Origin: Afipia sp. | GTDB lineage: Bacteria > Pseudomonadota > Alphaproteobacteria > Rhizobiales > Xanthobacteraceae | Length of the DNA stretch: 64,000 nucleotides | Assembly: GCA_024707075.1 (NCBI GenBank) | Contig: JANQAK010000003.1 | Coordinates: 1,488,001 to 1,552,000, forward strand | Reading direction: 5' to 3' | The notes under the pieces: generated by a model | Databases searched by the model: none | What the model was told of the DNA's origin: nothing | The model's input: only the letters and a program-made list of their open reading frames with translations | Shown here: one piece after another, positions 8,731-18,479 of the stretch | How the letters are laid out: each line of letters starts with the position of its first letter | Position numbering within the stretch: position 1 is the stretch's first letter | Position numbers and translations under genes: made by a program

Positions 8731-9506
8731 GCCTGCCACCGCAGCAGATAACCCGCAAGCAAGCTCATGGCTGAGTCGGTGATCGTGTAGAGGAACGCAA
8801 TGGTCGCCATGTAGAGCAACACCACGTCGGTCACCAGCATGCCGGAAGCCTCCATCATGCGCTGGCCTATACCCGGGATACCGAACAGCTCGGCAGCCAG
8901 CACCGCAAACCAGCCGATGCCAAGGCCAGAGCGGATGCCAGCAAGCACCGACGGCAGTGATCCGGGCACGATGATCTTGGCAACGATGGGAAGTATACTG
9001 CCCTGCCCGAATACCTCGGACACAGTGTAGAAGCGGCGATCGATTGACCGCACGCCAGCATAGGCGGTGAAGTAGTTGATCCAGAAAACTCCGATCGCGA
9101 TGATGAAGGTCGCCGCAGCTTCCGAGATGCCGAACCAGATGATGGCGAATGGAATCCAAGCGAGCGGCGGGATCGGCCTGAACAGGCGCGCAATTCCCTC
9201 CTGAATTGCCTGCAGTGCAGGTGAAAGCGCCGCTGCATAGCCGAGCGCAATTCCGCCGATGGTGCCAATCCCGGCGCCCAGCAGATAGTGTCTCAGCGTG
9301 GCTATGACGTTGCTGGTCCAGAAACCATGGCCGTATTCTCGCCGGAAGGCGGAGACAATGCTACTCGGCGGCGGAATAAGGGCCGACGACACGAGTGACT
9401 GTCTCACCGCAAATTCCCAGCCGAGCAAAAACACCAGAACGCTCGCGACCTGCAATCCCAGTTGCAGGCGCGGCGGCAGGCTTCGCCCGAACAGAGCCAC
9501 GCTCAT
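8727..9506 (-). CDS. NitT/TauT-family ABC transporter permease
   Basis: This 259-residue inner-membrane protein has about six hydrophobic helices and a BPD_transp_1 domain. The cytoplasmic EAA-type loop, which contacts the ATPase, is EVFGQGSILPIVAKIIVPG followed by SLPSVLAGIRSGLGIGW. It belongs with SsuC/TauC. Its start overlaps the stop of the binding-protein gene by 4 bases and its stop overlaps the ATPase start by 4 bases, so the cassette is translated as a coupled series. Both helices and loop are intact, with no sign of truncation. Confidence 0.9.
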   Translation of the reverse strand: MSVALFGRSLPPRLQLGLQVASVLVFLLGWEFAVRQSLVSSALIPPPSSIVSAFRREYGHGFWTSNVIATLRHYLLGAGIGTIGGIALGYAAALSPALQAIQEGIARLFRPIPPLAWIPFAIIWFGISEAAATFIIAIGVFWINYFTAYAGVRSIDRRFYTVSEVFGQGSILPIVAKIIVPGSLPSVLAGIRSGLGIGWFAVLAAELFGIPGIGQRMMEASGMLVTDVVLLYMATIAFLYTITDSAMSLLAGYLLRWQA

Positions 9507-10516
9507 CGCACGCCCGGAGCCGAATTGGCTTTTGCCTCGCTCCAGAACAATTGACCGAGATCGACTGGCGCAGGTTGCACACCGATCTTGACCTGATAAT
9601 CCTGCAGCTTTTCCGTGCCATCCACGAACTGCGTAAGGCCGTCGCCCTGCTGATTATAAGGAGACGTCAGCGCAGCGACGAGCGTCGCCTTGTCGATCAA
9701 CCCCTTTCCGAAAAACTGTAGGATGTCGTCAGCCGCTCTATCGGGATTCGCCTTGATGAACGCGACGGCGCGGTCATAGAATACAGCGAGTTTGGCGGCA
9801 GCTTTGCGATTCTGGTCGACGAACGTCGAGCGGAGAGCAAGAACAAAGCCCGGATGCCCGGCGAACAGTCCCTTGCCGTCGGCGATGACCTGAGAACCGC
9901 CGAGCTTTTCCTTGATAATGGTCACGAGCGGTTCCGGGATTACGGCACCGTCGATTGCTCCGGTGATCGCCGCCTGGCGTACGGCTTCTTCGCTCTGGCT
10001 AACGATCTGGACGGCATCCGCACCAATCGCATTTTTCTCGATATAGTGACGCAGCGCTGTGTCCGGCATGCTGCCCTTCGGCAGAGTTCCAATCTTCGCC
10101 GGCCGCCCGCTAGCCTTGGCGAACGCAGAGAACCCTGCAGCAGGATTTGCAGCGGACGAGACGGCAGCTGCCAAACCCGACCCTGCAATAAACGTCTGCT
10201 GTTCCACACCGCTGACTGCGACTACTTTCAGGTCGACACCAGCAGCCCTTGCAACGAGCACCGGCGAGATCGCCATGGTGACGGCGTCGAATTTCCCGGA
10301 TCCGAGCGCCTGCGTGATCGCAGGACCGGAATTGAATTTCGTGAGTTGCAGGTCGAGACCTTCGGCCCGTGCCCACCCTTCCGCTTCCAGGACAAGCAGC
10401 GGCGCGATGCCCAGTACAGGCAGATACGCGACCTCCACCTTCACCGTGTCAGCGCGTGCTGACACACCAGACAGTATGAACAGCACAAGAAAAACGCCTA
10501 TCAGAGATTTTTTCAT
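9503..10516 (-). CDS. NitT/TauT-type ABC substrate-binding protein
   Basis: The 337-residue product starts with a signal peptide: MKKS, a hydrophobic core to about residue 18, then SARAD. The mature protein has the NMT1/SsuA-like fold: VAYLPVLGIAPLLVLEAEGW at its N-terminus, ALGSGKFDAVTMAISPVL and a later GAIDGAVIPEPL. Proteins of this type bind sulfonates, nitrate, taurine or pyrimidine precursors in the periplasm. It is the first gene of the operon with the permease, ATPase and DJ-1/PfpI enzyme, and faces the LysR gene across about 120 bp that must hold the operon promoter. The ligand is not deducible. Confidence 0.88.
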   Translation of the reverse strand: MKKSLIGVFLVLFILSGVSARADTVKVEVAYLPVLGIAPLLVLEAEGWARAEGLDLQLTKFNSGPAITQALGSGKFDAVTMAISPVLVARAAGVDLKVVAVSGVEQQTFIAGSGLAAAVSSAANPAAGFSAFAKASGRPAKIGTLPKGSMPDTALRHYIEKNAIGADAVQIVSQSEEAVRQAAITGAIDGAVIPEPLVTIIKEKLGGSQVIADGKGLFAGHPGFVLALRSTFVDQNRKAAAKLAVFYDRAVAFIKANPDRAADDILQFFGKGLIDKATLVAALTSPYNQQGDGLTQFVDGTEKLQDYQVKIGVQPAPVDLGQLFWSEAKANSAPGVR

Positions 10517-10638
10517 TACCCACTCCGTTTGAATGAAGAATAAAATTCTTCATATATATCAATGTGTTGGACTGATGTAAAACGAGCGCTATGTCGCCGA
10601 CAAACATCGATTTCTAAGTCTCAGGGCAAGCTCTGCTT

Positions 10639-11544
10639 ATGCTGGATCGCTCTTACATTCCGCTGGACGCGTTGACCTTTTTCGACGCGGCAATGCGGCA
10701 CACCAGCTTCGCAGCGGCGGCTGGCGAATTGAACGTCAGCGCCTCTGCCGTTAGCCAGCGGATAAAGTCGGTGGAGGAAGCGCTCGGCGTGAAGCTGTTC
10801 GAGCGACAGCCGCACGGTTTGCTGCCGACGGAAGCAGCGCACCTCTATCTGCTTGAAGTACGTCCGGCGCTCGCCCGCATTAGAGAAGCATCGCTCCGCG
10901 CATCAAGCAAAGGTTCGTGGCGTTCGCGGGAACGAGGTCGGCAGCTTTCGATCGATATGCTACCTGCTTTGGCGGCACTGCGCATCGCACCAAAGTTGCC
11001 AGCTTTTGCGGAACGCTTTCCCGACATCACACTTCGTCTGACGACAAGCTTTACAATCGCTGATCCAGTACGTGACGGATTCGATTGCTGCGTCCGCTAC
11101 GGTCCAGGCGAGTGGCCAGGCGTCGATGCTGAATTACTAGCTCATGAGGATGTATTTCTCGTCTGCGCACCTTCACTGCTTGCTCAGCACTCGATCCGAA
11201 GCCTGTCGGATGTGCTCCGCATGCCGCTAGTGCACGACCTGATGCCTATGGGGTGGCCAGAGATGGCATCCCGACTCGGCCTCGGAAAACTGCCGGACGG
11301 CGGATTGATCTTTTCCGACAGTTCAATAGCGCTACGCGCGGCTCTAGAAGGTATGGGCGTCGCCGTTGGACGCGAGCACCTAGTGGCTCCGGATATATCC
11401 GCCGGTCGGCTGGTTCGTCTTTCCACCGAAACCGTGCGCTCGCCATTCTCTTACTGGCTGATACGGCCCGCTGATCGATCCGATCGTCTCGTCGATCTCT
11501 TTTCAAGTTGGCTGTTAGAAACGGTGTTCTCGCAGAATTTTTAA
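10639..11544 (+). CDS. LysR-family transcriptional regulator (GcvA-like)
   Basis: The protein has 301 residues. The N-terminal winged helix (about 7-65) carries LDALTFFDAAMRHTSFAAAA and the recognition helix region SASAVSQRIKSVEEALG, followed by LFERQPHGLLPTEA. The C-terminal two-lobed effector domain starts near residue 95 and includes DCCVRYGPGEWPGV, as in GcvA-type regulators. It is divergent from the binding-protein gene, the usual position of a LysR regulator that controls its neighbour and itself from the shared intergenic region (10,517-10,638). It probably senses the compound imported by that ABC system. The inducer is unknown. Confidence 0.9.
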   Translation: MLDRSYIPLDALTFFDAAMRHTSFAAAAGELNVSASAVSQRIKSVEEALGVKLFERQPHGLLPTEAAHLYLLEVRPALARIREASLRASSKGSWRSRERGRQLSIDMLPALAALRIAPKLPAFAERFPDITLRLTTSFTIADPVRDGFDCCVRYGPGEWPGVDAELLAHEDVFLVCAPSLLAQHSIRSLSDVLRMPLVHDLMPMGWPEMASRLGLGKLPDGGLIFSDSSIALRAALEGMGVAVGREHLVAPDISAGRLVRLSTETVRSPFSYWLIRPADRSDRLVDLFSSWLLETVFSQNF

Positions 11545-11748
11545 GCGCACGTGAACGGCCCAGTGATCCTCGCTGTGCAGCGTCAGCGGCAGCTTGGTGG
11601 ACTTTTATCCTCCGCGACTGCGGTGCAACGCGGCCACACCGGCCGCCTCAATCGACAGCCCGATGACAAGAATGTGATCCGCCGATCCGCGGGGGCCTGC
11701 TCTGCGCTAGAATAAATCGGTTCCACAAATCTGCTTCGCTTCAGACGA
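11545..11748. other. Non-coding stretch between lysR and the right repeat array
   Basis: No gene is supported here. The stretch has the higher GC content of coding DNA but every frame is broken, so it could be the remains of a lost gene. Confidence 0.35.
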
Positions 11749-11845
11749 CTGATAAGGAAAGCAGATTTTTCTTATCAGTAGCCAACTGACTCCGTTTCTC
11801 ATCTTTCCTTATCAGTTAGCAACTGACCGCCAGAGCAACGGCTTC
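11749..11845 (+). repeat. Array of the degenerate 38-bp repeat, right copy
   Basis: CTGATAAGG at 11,749-11,757 is followed by units starting TTATCAGT at 11,772 and 11,809 (37 bp apart), each with CAACTGAC as in the left array at 6878. Element order, spacing from CTGATAAGG to the first unit (22-23 bp) and orientation are the same as in the left copy. The two arrays are therefore direct copies flanking the ABC/LysR block at 7286-11,544. Confidence 0.7.
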
Positions 11846-12312
11846 TCAATCGCGGACCAGCCAATGAGTCAATAGTAGTGCATCGTTCGAACGATCTGGC
11901 TGTGGATGCCCAAGCATCGGTAGCGCAGTCGCTGCTCGGACGGCGTACGAGAAATGCAGGATCGCTTCATTTAGAAGAACAGTGCTGCCTACCGAAAGCT
12001 CAACCTTGTCTGCGTTGACTACGATATCTGCCGATCGCACAAAGACACTCTGAACTACGTGTCGTGCGCCCATGGACTGCAACGCAGGCCGAAGTGTGTA
12101 ATCCAGAGCAAGTATATGAGCAGGGCTTCGACCAGTTGCCAGGGCAGGATAACCTTCCCAGCTAGAGCGTATTGGGGAAGAAAGTCGAGGAATGCCTTCA
12201 ATAATCCTGAAAACAAGGCTTTGAAGATCGGACTGGCGATCCCAAGTGCGCTTGCGCTTTCGATCGAACGAATAGTTCGCTCGATTAATGGATCATTGGT
12301 ACGAGCATGCAT
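11846..12312 (-). pseudogene. Unidentified gene, possibly frameshifted
   Basis: Two overlapping minus-strand frames (12,055-12,312 with an 85-residue product, and 11,846-12,082 with a 78-residue product) each look protein-like. The first has a hydrophobic segment near residues 50-75 (VILPWQLVEALLIYLLW). They may be halves of one gene of about 150 residues joined near 12,060-12,085, in line with other shifts in this region. No family is recognised, and they may also be unrelated chance frames. No function can be offered. Confidence 0.25.
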
Positions 12313-12471
12313 TAGCGCGCCGCGATCTTTCCCTCAACCTCAGGTGAGATGCCGCGAGGTCGGGAGAAAGACGCGACAAGGCGTGTTCGACAAGCGCAGC
12401 GGTTTTGGAGTCGAAAGAAGAGCTCGACGAAATACCTACAACGGACGCGACCATATGAAATGTCTGCTTGC

Positions 12472-13854
12472 CTAGAATGCTGCGGCTTCGGCCAAGCGAA
12501 CATCTGAAACTTTATCGTATCGATTGATGGCTTTCTCAAGGGAGAGATGCTCGCGCAGCGTCACCGTATCATATGCTTTCCGGGCGATACCGCGCCTTTG
12601 AAGTTCAGGCACAACCCACTTCACAAAGCTGTCGATCGAGGATGGCAACGCATTCGGGAACACCTTCACAGCATCGAATGCTCGCTCATGGAAATTGCGT
12701 TCAATCCAGTCCGCGACTTCCTTGCCGCTGCCGACGGCGGTCGCGACGAAGGATGGATCGTTGCGCTCGAGCCGGAACAACTCCTCAAGGGTGATGTCAT
12801 CTCGCCAGTAGGTTTCGTAAGCACGTTGAATCACGTAGTCCGTCTCTCCGACGTCGCGGCCGCTAAAGACATCACGAACTTTCTCTTGCAGCGAGAATGC
12901 CGACACATCGAATTTAAGTGTGTCCGACAGATACTTGGCATCGTAGGGGTATGGTAGCCGTCGCTGAGACGCCTCGAAATAGGCCTTTGCCTCAGCCAAT
13001 GTCTCCCGAACATAGAAATTCACACCTGTTATAACGGTGTGCTGGTTCGGATCGCGGCCCTTCCCGGCCACTTGCGCCTTCACGTCAGCATAGAGCTTCT
13101 TGTTCCAAACTGTGTCTCGAAAGTATGTGAACCGTACGTCACCATACTTCGCGCCGAACTCGTAAGAGTCCTTCGAATGGCCGGCATGGATGATGGGGAG
13201 CTGGCCTTGAGGAGACCGTGGAATATTCAGCGGGCCTGTCACAGAGAAGTACTTCCCATTGTGATCGATCGTTCTGCTCCTTGATGGATTGAGGAATTGC
13301 CCGGTGGTTCGATCGCCGACGATCCAGTCATCGCTCCAGCTATCCCATAGCTTCTGCACGACTTCGAACAGCTCGGTGGTGACTTCGTAGCGAATCGCCC
13401 CGGTTGGATGATCCAGCTTTCCGTAATTCTGAGCGATGGCATTGCTGCCATCCGCGCCAGTGATGATGTTGAGCCCGGCTCGCCCCTTACTGAAGTGGTC
13501 CAACGTCGCTGCTTGCCGCGCGACATCGTAGGGGTGCGAGTAAGTCGCGTTAATGGTCGCGACCACACCGATCCGTGACGTGACAGCCGCAACATATTGC
13601 GCAGCGGTGAAGGTGTCCGGCTTGAATGTGTGAAAGGGATTTCCCCTGCCATCTCCGACGATGCTCTCCTGGCTGTTGCCGAGAAAGAAATAGTCGAAGA
13701 TGCCGCGTTCCGCAGTCTGCGCGACATGCTTGTAAAAGTCCGGGTTCACTTCGCCATCCAGTTGGGCTTCCGGATCGAGCCAGGACGTCGTGTGGCGCCC
13801 TGCCGGCCACATGGAAACTGCGAGCTTGAGGCGACGATCGCTGCTGGCTGTCAT
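12472..13854 (-). CDS. NtaA/SnaA/DszA-family FMNH2-dependent monooxygenase
   Basis: The 460-residue enzyme belongs to the luciferase-like group typified by nitrilotriacetate monooxygenase NtaA, SnaA and dibenzothiophene-sulfone monooxygenase DszA. Visible hallmarks are AVSMWPAGRHTTSWL at the start, AERGIFDYFFLGNSQ, ATLDHFSKGRAGLNIITG and GPLNIPRSPQGQLPIIHAG. These enzymes use reduced FMN delivered by a separate reductase to split C-S or C-N bonds. The ATG at 13,854 is chosen; the frame is open further up but overlaps the ATPase gene. It lies 25 bases after the ATPase of the following ABC cassette on the same strand, so the cassette probably imports its substrate, likely an organosulfur compound by context. 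Confidence 0.85.
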   Translation of the reverse strand: MTASSDRRLKLAVSMWPAGRHTTSWLDPEAQLDGEVNPDFYKHVAQTAERGIFDYFFLGNSQESIVGDGRGNPFHTFKPDTFTAAQYVAAVTSRIGVVATINATYSHPYDVARQAATLDHFSKGRAGLNIITGADGSNAIAQNYGKLDHPTGAIRYEVTTELFEVVQKLWDSWSDDWIVGDRTTGQFLNPSRSRTIDHNGKYFSVTGPLNIPRSPQGQLPIIHAGHSKDSYEFGAKYGDVRFTYFRDTVWNKKLYADVKAQVAGKGRDPNQHTVITGVNFYVRETLAEAKAYFEASQRRLPYPYDAKYLSDTLKFDVSAFSLQEKVRDVFSGRDVGETDYVIQRAYETYWRDDITLEELFRLERNDPSFVATAVGSGKEVADWIERNFHERAFDAVKVFPNALPSSIDSFVKWVVPELQRRGIARKAYDTVTLREHLSLEKAINRYDKVSDVRLAEAAAF

Positions 13855-13879
13855 GTTCGAATACCTGGTGCTTTGATGA

Positions 13880-14722
13880 TTAGTGAATGGTGAGGCCGAG
13901 ATCCTGGCGGATTTGATGCGCGATGCCGAAAATCTCACCTGAGTGAAGATCCGCATCGCCGCGCGGCGTGACGCCCGCTGGCAAGCGGTATCTATTCTGC
14001 ACGCGCCCCGGCGAGGGTTTGAGTGTTATGACGGAGTCAGAAAGCGTGAGCGCTTCCTGCACGTCGTGTGTGACAAGGATGACAGAAAACTTCTGTCGCT
14101 GTTTGATCTCTGAGAGCACCTGATGCAGCGAGCTGCGCGTCCACGCATCGAGCGCACCGAACGGCTCGTCCAGCAACAGCACTTCCGGATCCGTCGTCAG
14201 CGCCCTGGCGATTGAAACGCGCTGGCGCATGCCGCCGGAAAGCTGGTGTGGATGGAAATCCCGCGCATGCGACAGACCGACCCGCTCCAGCCGGTCGAGC
14301 GCGATTTCGCGGCGTTCGCGCGGCGAGACGTCGCCTTTGATCTCAAGAGGGTACTCGACATTCCGAAGCACCGTGCGCCACGGAAGCAGGCGGTCTTCCT
14401 GCGGCACGAACCCAATCAGCCCTTGCAGATCCGTCTTGTCGGTGCGAAGCGTGACAGTCCCGCTTTCGGGCGAAACCAGACCGACCAAGATGTTGAGCAA
14501 TGTCGATTTTCCGCATCCGCTCTGTCCAACGATTGACACGAACTCACGCGGGACAATGCGGATAGATACGTTCTCCAGAGTGGCGACATACTGACTGTCG
14601 CCGATGCGATAGCGGTGCGAGATGTTGTCAATCACCAGCGTGCCGAGCGGCTCGGGTTGCTCGCCGAACGGAACAACTGCTTCGCGGCCATCGAGATCGG
14701 CGATCGGCGAAGATCGGGTCAT
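13880..14722 (-). CDS. NitT/TauT-family ABC transporter ATP-binding protein
   Basis: The product has 280 residues. The start is the ATG at 14,722 because AAAGGAG lies ten bases upstream and the codon overlaps the permease stop by 4 bases. Walker A is GQSGCGKST (66-74), the signature LSGGMRQR, Walker B LLLDEPFGALD and an H-loop in ILVTHDVQEAL are all present. The sequence is of the SsuB/TauB type, with a 30-residue N-terminal extension before the core. It should energise the permease encoded at 14,719-15,626, which is frameshifted, so the transporter may be inactive as sequenced. Confidence 0.9.
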   Translation of the reverse strand: MTRSSPIADLDGREAVVPFGEQPEPLGTLVIDNISHRYRIGDSQYVATLENVSIRIVPREFVSIVGQSGCGKSTLLNILVGLVSPESGTVTLRTDKTDLQGLIGFVPQEDRLLPWRTVLRNVEYPLEIKGDVSPRERREIALDRLERVGLSHARDFHPHQLSGGMRQRVSIARALTTDPEVLLLDEPFGALDAWTRSSLHQVLSEIKQRQKFSVILVTHDVQEALTLSDSVITLKPSPGRVQNRYRLPAGVTPRGDADLHSGEIFGIAHQIRQDLGLTIH

Positions 14723-15626
14723 TTCCGTCTCTCCTTTGGAACCCATTGCAGAAAGATGTCTTCCGCCTTTACCAGTGCGTTCGAAATCAGGAGCGTGACC
14801 AGCGTCAGCGTGATCACACCGACGAACAACCCGCCGATATCCAGATTGTTACCGGCTCTTAGGATCGCATAACCGAGACCCGAGCTACCCGCCAGAAACT
14901 CAGTTGCCACGACTGCAAGAGCGCATTTTGGAAGCGCCAATTTCGCCCCAGAAAGAAAGAAGGGTAGCGCGGACCAGACGCGAATGGTGACGAGCCGCTG
15001 CAAGCGCGACGCGCCATAGACTTGCGACAGTTCCAACAGCTTCGCATCCGCCGCTCGCAATCCCTGATAGGAGGTCACGAAGACAATCGAGAATGTTGAC
15101 CACAGGCCCATCAGGATTTTGACCTGCACACCGAGACCGAACCAGATCACGAAGATCGGCACCAGCGCGATAGCTGGAATGACCGATAGAGCGATCAAGT
15201 AGGGTTCGCTGAAGCGGCCAAGCAGCGGCATCTCGGTTAGTAGCACCGCAACCAGAAAGCCCAGCACGGCACCAACCACGAAGCCGGCAGCGACCGAAGA
15301 AAACGTGCTCACCGTCTGCGCGAGCAGATAGCCGCTTCGAGACCAAGCGACCGCGACCTCGAAAATCTGATCCGGACTCGAAATGATGTTCGCGTCCAGC
15401 CACCTGCCGGAAACAACTGCCACAGCAGCAGGATGCCCGCCGAGATCGCGATATGTCCAAGGATCGACAGCATCCGCGGACGACGCAGCATCGCGTGTTT
15501 TCGGGTAACCGAAGGCGCGGCAATTACTCGCGGCGCGCAGTCACCGTCGGTACGAGATGGCGGCTCACTTTCCTGAATCACCCTGGCTTTATCGATGAAT
15601 ATTTCCGCCAGAACGGACGAGGTCAC
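14719..15626 (-). pseudogene. NitT/TauT-family ABC transporter permease, frameshifted
   Basis: The gene starts with a GTG at 15,626 that overlaps the binding-protein stop (GTGA). The first frame gives a cytoplasmic N-terminus and the first helix, MLSILGHIAISAGILLLWQL, then runs off the family. The frame that continues the permease (GRWLDANIISSPDQIF and the remaining helices with the EAA loop SQVYGASRLQRLVTIRVW) starts at about 15,423. Aligning the two places a single-base shift between about 15,400 and 15,425. The downstream frame alone lacks the first helix. Either the gene is broken or the sequence has an indel here. Confidence 0.75.
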
Positions 15627-16715
15627 TGCAGGTACTCCTCCGTATAAACCTGATCGTGGGTCAGTGACTTCTTGATCTGCCCCTGCGACAGAGCGAAGTT
15701 GATTCCGATATCGATCTGTTTAGGTGTTAGTTTCGAGATCGAACGCCGTATTGTTCTTGGAAAAAATGAGCGTCTCTTTCAACGCGATCTTTGCCTGCTC
15801 CGAGACGATGTCCGGATTCTCGTCGAGCACCAGCTTGGTGATCTCGTCGACATTGTGATCTTTCACATAGTCCACGCCGCGCTGATAGGCGCGCAGGAAG
15901 GCGCGCAGCGCGTCCTTGTTAACGACCTTAAAATTGGCGATCCACTGCTCGCCAGGAATCAGTGTCTCAGGAAATTCCTTGGACATCTCGTCGTAGGTGA
16001 AGGCGTAAATGAGCGCCTTAGATCCCGGTAGTTTGCTCGTGCGCGCGAGCGTATCGAGATTTCCACCAGACGACGTGACGACATCGACAGTCCCTTGCGC
16101 GAAATTGGCGTAGATCGCGTTAAAGTCGCCGCCAAAGTAGTTGATGTTGAGGTCCTTCACCCAGTCGATGCCGAACTTCCTGGCCTGATAGGCAGCGACC
16201 TGATCCCAGATCGATCCGGGCTGCGACACGCCCCATTTTGCATCGCGAAGCAGCGCGATGCGCTCCTTCACCGGCAACGTGCGATACTGATCGGCGCTAA
16301 AACCCTTCTTCTTCAGAAAGCCCGGATTGACGACCCAGTAGATCGGCTGCTCCGTTATGATACCAGCGACGATTTTGGCGGGCTGGCCGGCTTCGGCAGT
16401 TGGAGTGAACGTGGTGATGCCAGTGTTTGCGAGGCCGACCAGACCGTTGGCCACTGCATTGCGGGTATCGACTGGACCTTTGAGCGTCTCTTCATGGATG
16501 ATGAGGTTCTCTTCTTTAAAGTAGCCTTTGTTCTTCGCAATGAAATAGCCGAGAGTCGTTGTCGCGCCGCCGAAACGACCGACGGTAATCTCCAGCGGCT
16601 TACCTTGCGGCGCCGCCTGCGCGAAGCCACCAAACAGCGCAGCGAGCGCGCAGGCCGCGGCGAACGTCCCTCGACGGTGGGAAATGCTGACGTGGCCCTT
16701 GAAGAACGCGAACAT
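15623..16715 (-). pseudogene. NitT/TauT-type ABC substrate-binding protein, frameshifted near the C-terminus
   Basis: The gene begins at the ATG at 16,715 with GAGAGGATACA upstream and a signal peptide ending near QAAPQG. The mature part has GRFGGATTTLGYFIAKNKGYF and SQPGSIWDQVAAY, typical of sulfonate/taurine-type binding proteins. The frame stops at 15,720 after FDLETNT. One base off, the expected C-terminus continues PKQIDIGINFALSQGQIKKS to a TGA at 15,623-15,625 that overlaps the permease start. A single extra base between about 15,721 and 15,731 explains this. The loss of roughly 30 residues might be tolerated, or the shift might be an error. Confidence 0.75.
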
Positions 16716-17064
16716 TGTATCCTCTCACAATCAATCATGACGTAGAGCTGTGTCCGACCTGTCCCGCTATCAGCATCGAAGCCGAGTGGGCGGGAGCAAA
16801 GCGTTGCGCTCTCATTCAACGAAACCGGCGTGACAATCGCACGGCCCGTCACTGAGCATTAGAAGCAGTTACTAGAATTGTGAATTATAAAATCTAGTGG
16901 ATTCGGAGGCGAATCGTGTCGTCATGCAGCCTCGCCGCGGACGAAACGCCCCCGCATGACTGCGCGTCCGCTTTCAAACGAACCCTTCGGAAGGACACCG
17001 TGAGAAAAGACCTTTGAATGTGCCGCCGACGCAGATGGAATGCACCGTTCTAGGAGCCCATTCG
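16716..17064. other. Upstream region of the binding-protein gene and end of the OrfA gene
   Basis: The part next to 16,716 is AT-rich (around 16,870-16,900) and probably holds the promoter of the minus-strand ABC operon. No ORF between here and the OrfA stop codon is convincing. No OrfB of an IS3 element follows OrfA. Confidence 0.4.
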
Positions 17065-17427
17065 TTAGTTTTCTTCGCCCCACTCGGCAGAGAACACGAC
17101 GAACGCTCTCTTGAGAACATCATTCTCGGCTTTCAACCGCTCGATCTGCTTCCGCATTCTGCCGATCTCGCTCTGCAGCTGGTCCTGCGATAAAGAGGCG
17201 GCCTGTTTCGAGGCTCGTTGCCGGCCTTTTCCGTTCGTATCAGCCTTCGATAACCGTTGATCGTCGTTCTTCTTGACCCAAAGGCGCAGGGATTGTTCGC
17301 CGACCGCGAACTTTTCCGCAACCTCGCGAAAGATGGTGCGGTCGCGGGGATTACGCAAACGACGCTGATCCACGGCTGCCACGGCCGCGTCTCGAGTCTT
17401 GTTTGGATATCGATTGTCCAGTGTCAC
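17065..17427 (-). CDS. Orphan IS3-type transposase OrfA
   Basis: The 120-residue product, taken from a GTG at 17,427 preceded by GAGGG, has the OrfA layout: a helix-turn-helix region with IFREVAEKFAVGEQSLRLWVKK (about residues 33-54), then a leucine-zipper-like coiled coil with LQSEIGRMRKQIERLKAEN and the end LKRAF. OrfA of IS3-family elements binds the IS ends. The catalytic OrfB that should follow on the same strand is missing between 17,064 and 16,716, so this is a remnant and not an active element. It marks past insertion activity between the ABC cassette and the sulfurtransferase gene. Confidence 0.65.
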   Translation of the reverse strand: MTLDNRYPNKTRDAAVAAVDQRRLRNPRDRTIFREVAEKFAVGEQSLRLWVKKNDDQRLSKADTNGKGRQRASKQAASLSQDQLQSEIGRMRKQIERLKAENDVLKRAFVVFSAEWGEEN

Positions 17428-17608
17428 CCCAAACCCTCGAAAATCATCATGCGCTTGGATCGCCAAAACATGTAAGACCCGCTATTCGCGCCCGGTTGAT
17501 GCGCATTGGCTGCCGCTTGAGCCGCCCTCGACCGATGCCTATAGTTATAACTACGGAGTTCTAATCCGGTAAAGTGTCCGGCAACCGCTAATTGAACGGA
17601 AAACGGGA

Positions 17609-18479
17609 ATGACAGATGCTCCTCCGCTGGTTTCGACGGAGTGGCTTGCACAGCAAGCCGCCGATGCGGGCATTGTTGTGCTCGACGCTAGCGTCTTTCT
17701 CGTGCAGACGCTGGGACAGGATCGCGGAGAGTTTCACAGCGGGCTCGATCGCTTTGCGTCCGGTGGTCATATTCCCGGAGCGAGATTTGCTGATTTGTTC
17801 GTCGAGTTCTCGGATCCGAACGTTGCCTTGCCCTTCACTAGGCCGCAGGTTACGCAATTCGAAGCTGCGGCCGGTCGCCTAAGGCATCACGCCCGCGTCG
17901 CATGTCGTAATCTATGACGCGCTGGCTAACCAATGGGCCGCGCGACTCTGGTGGGTGTTCCGCAGCTTCGGGCATCGCAAGGTCAGTGTGCTCGACGGCG
18001 GAATGCGAAAATATCGGAAAGAGGGACGGGCATTGGAGCACACGCTGTCGCCCTTCCGGCCCGCCAACTACGTCGTCGCGGCAGAGAAGCCGGTAGTCGC
18101 GTCACGCGACGACATCCTTTCAGTTCTCCACGGCGAGCGAAAGGCCCATTTAGTTTGTTTTCTGCGTCCGGATGAATATGCCGGAGTGATATCCGTTCGC
18201 GCACGCCCGGGTCACATCCCCGGCAGCGTAAATCTTCCCTTTATAAATTTGCTGGAGGACAACAACACCTTCAAAAGCGTGCCGCAATTGCAAGCGCAGT
18301 TCGCCGATGTGATCGATCTAGATGGACGTCTCGTCGTCACCTATTGCGGCGCTGGTATCGCCTCAACAGTTGGAGCTTTTGCGCTCGGCTTGATCAATTA
18401 TAGGAACACATTGGAATACGATGGATCATTGTCCGACTGGACCAGCGATCCCTCTTTGCCAGTTGTGCGGGGATATTAG
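17609..18479 (+). pseudogene. Two-domain rhodanese-like sulfurtransferase, frameshifted
   Basis: The frame from the ATG at 17,609 encodes the first, catalytically silent rhodanese domain (STEWLAQQAADAGIVVLDAS, GHIPGARFADLF) and then reaches a stop at 17,917. The frame shifted by one base resumes with GITPASHVVIYDALANQWAA and RLWWVFRSFGHRKVSVLDGG, and runs through the second domain to 18,479. That domain holds the catalytic loop TYCGAGIAST. The shift lies at about 17,875-17,885. Intact, this would be a thiosulfate or 3-mercaptopyruvate sulfurtransferase of about 290 residues without a signal peptide, so cytoplasmic. It is consistent with the sulfur theme but broken as written. Confidence 0.75.
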
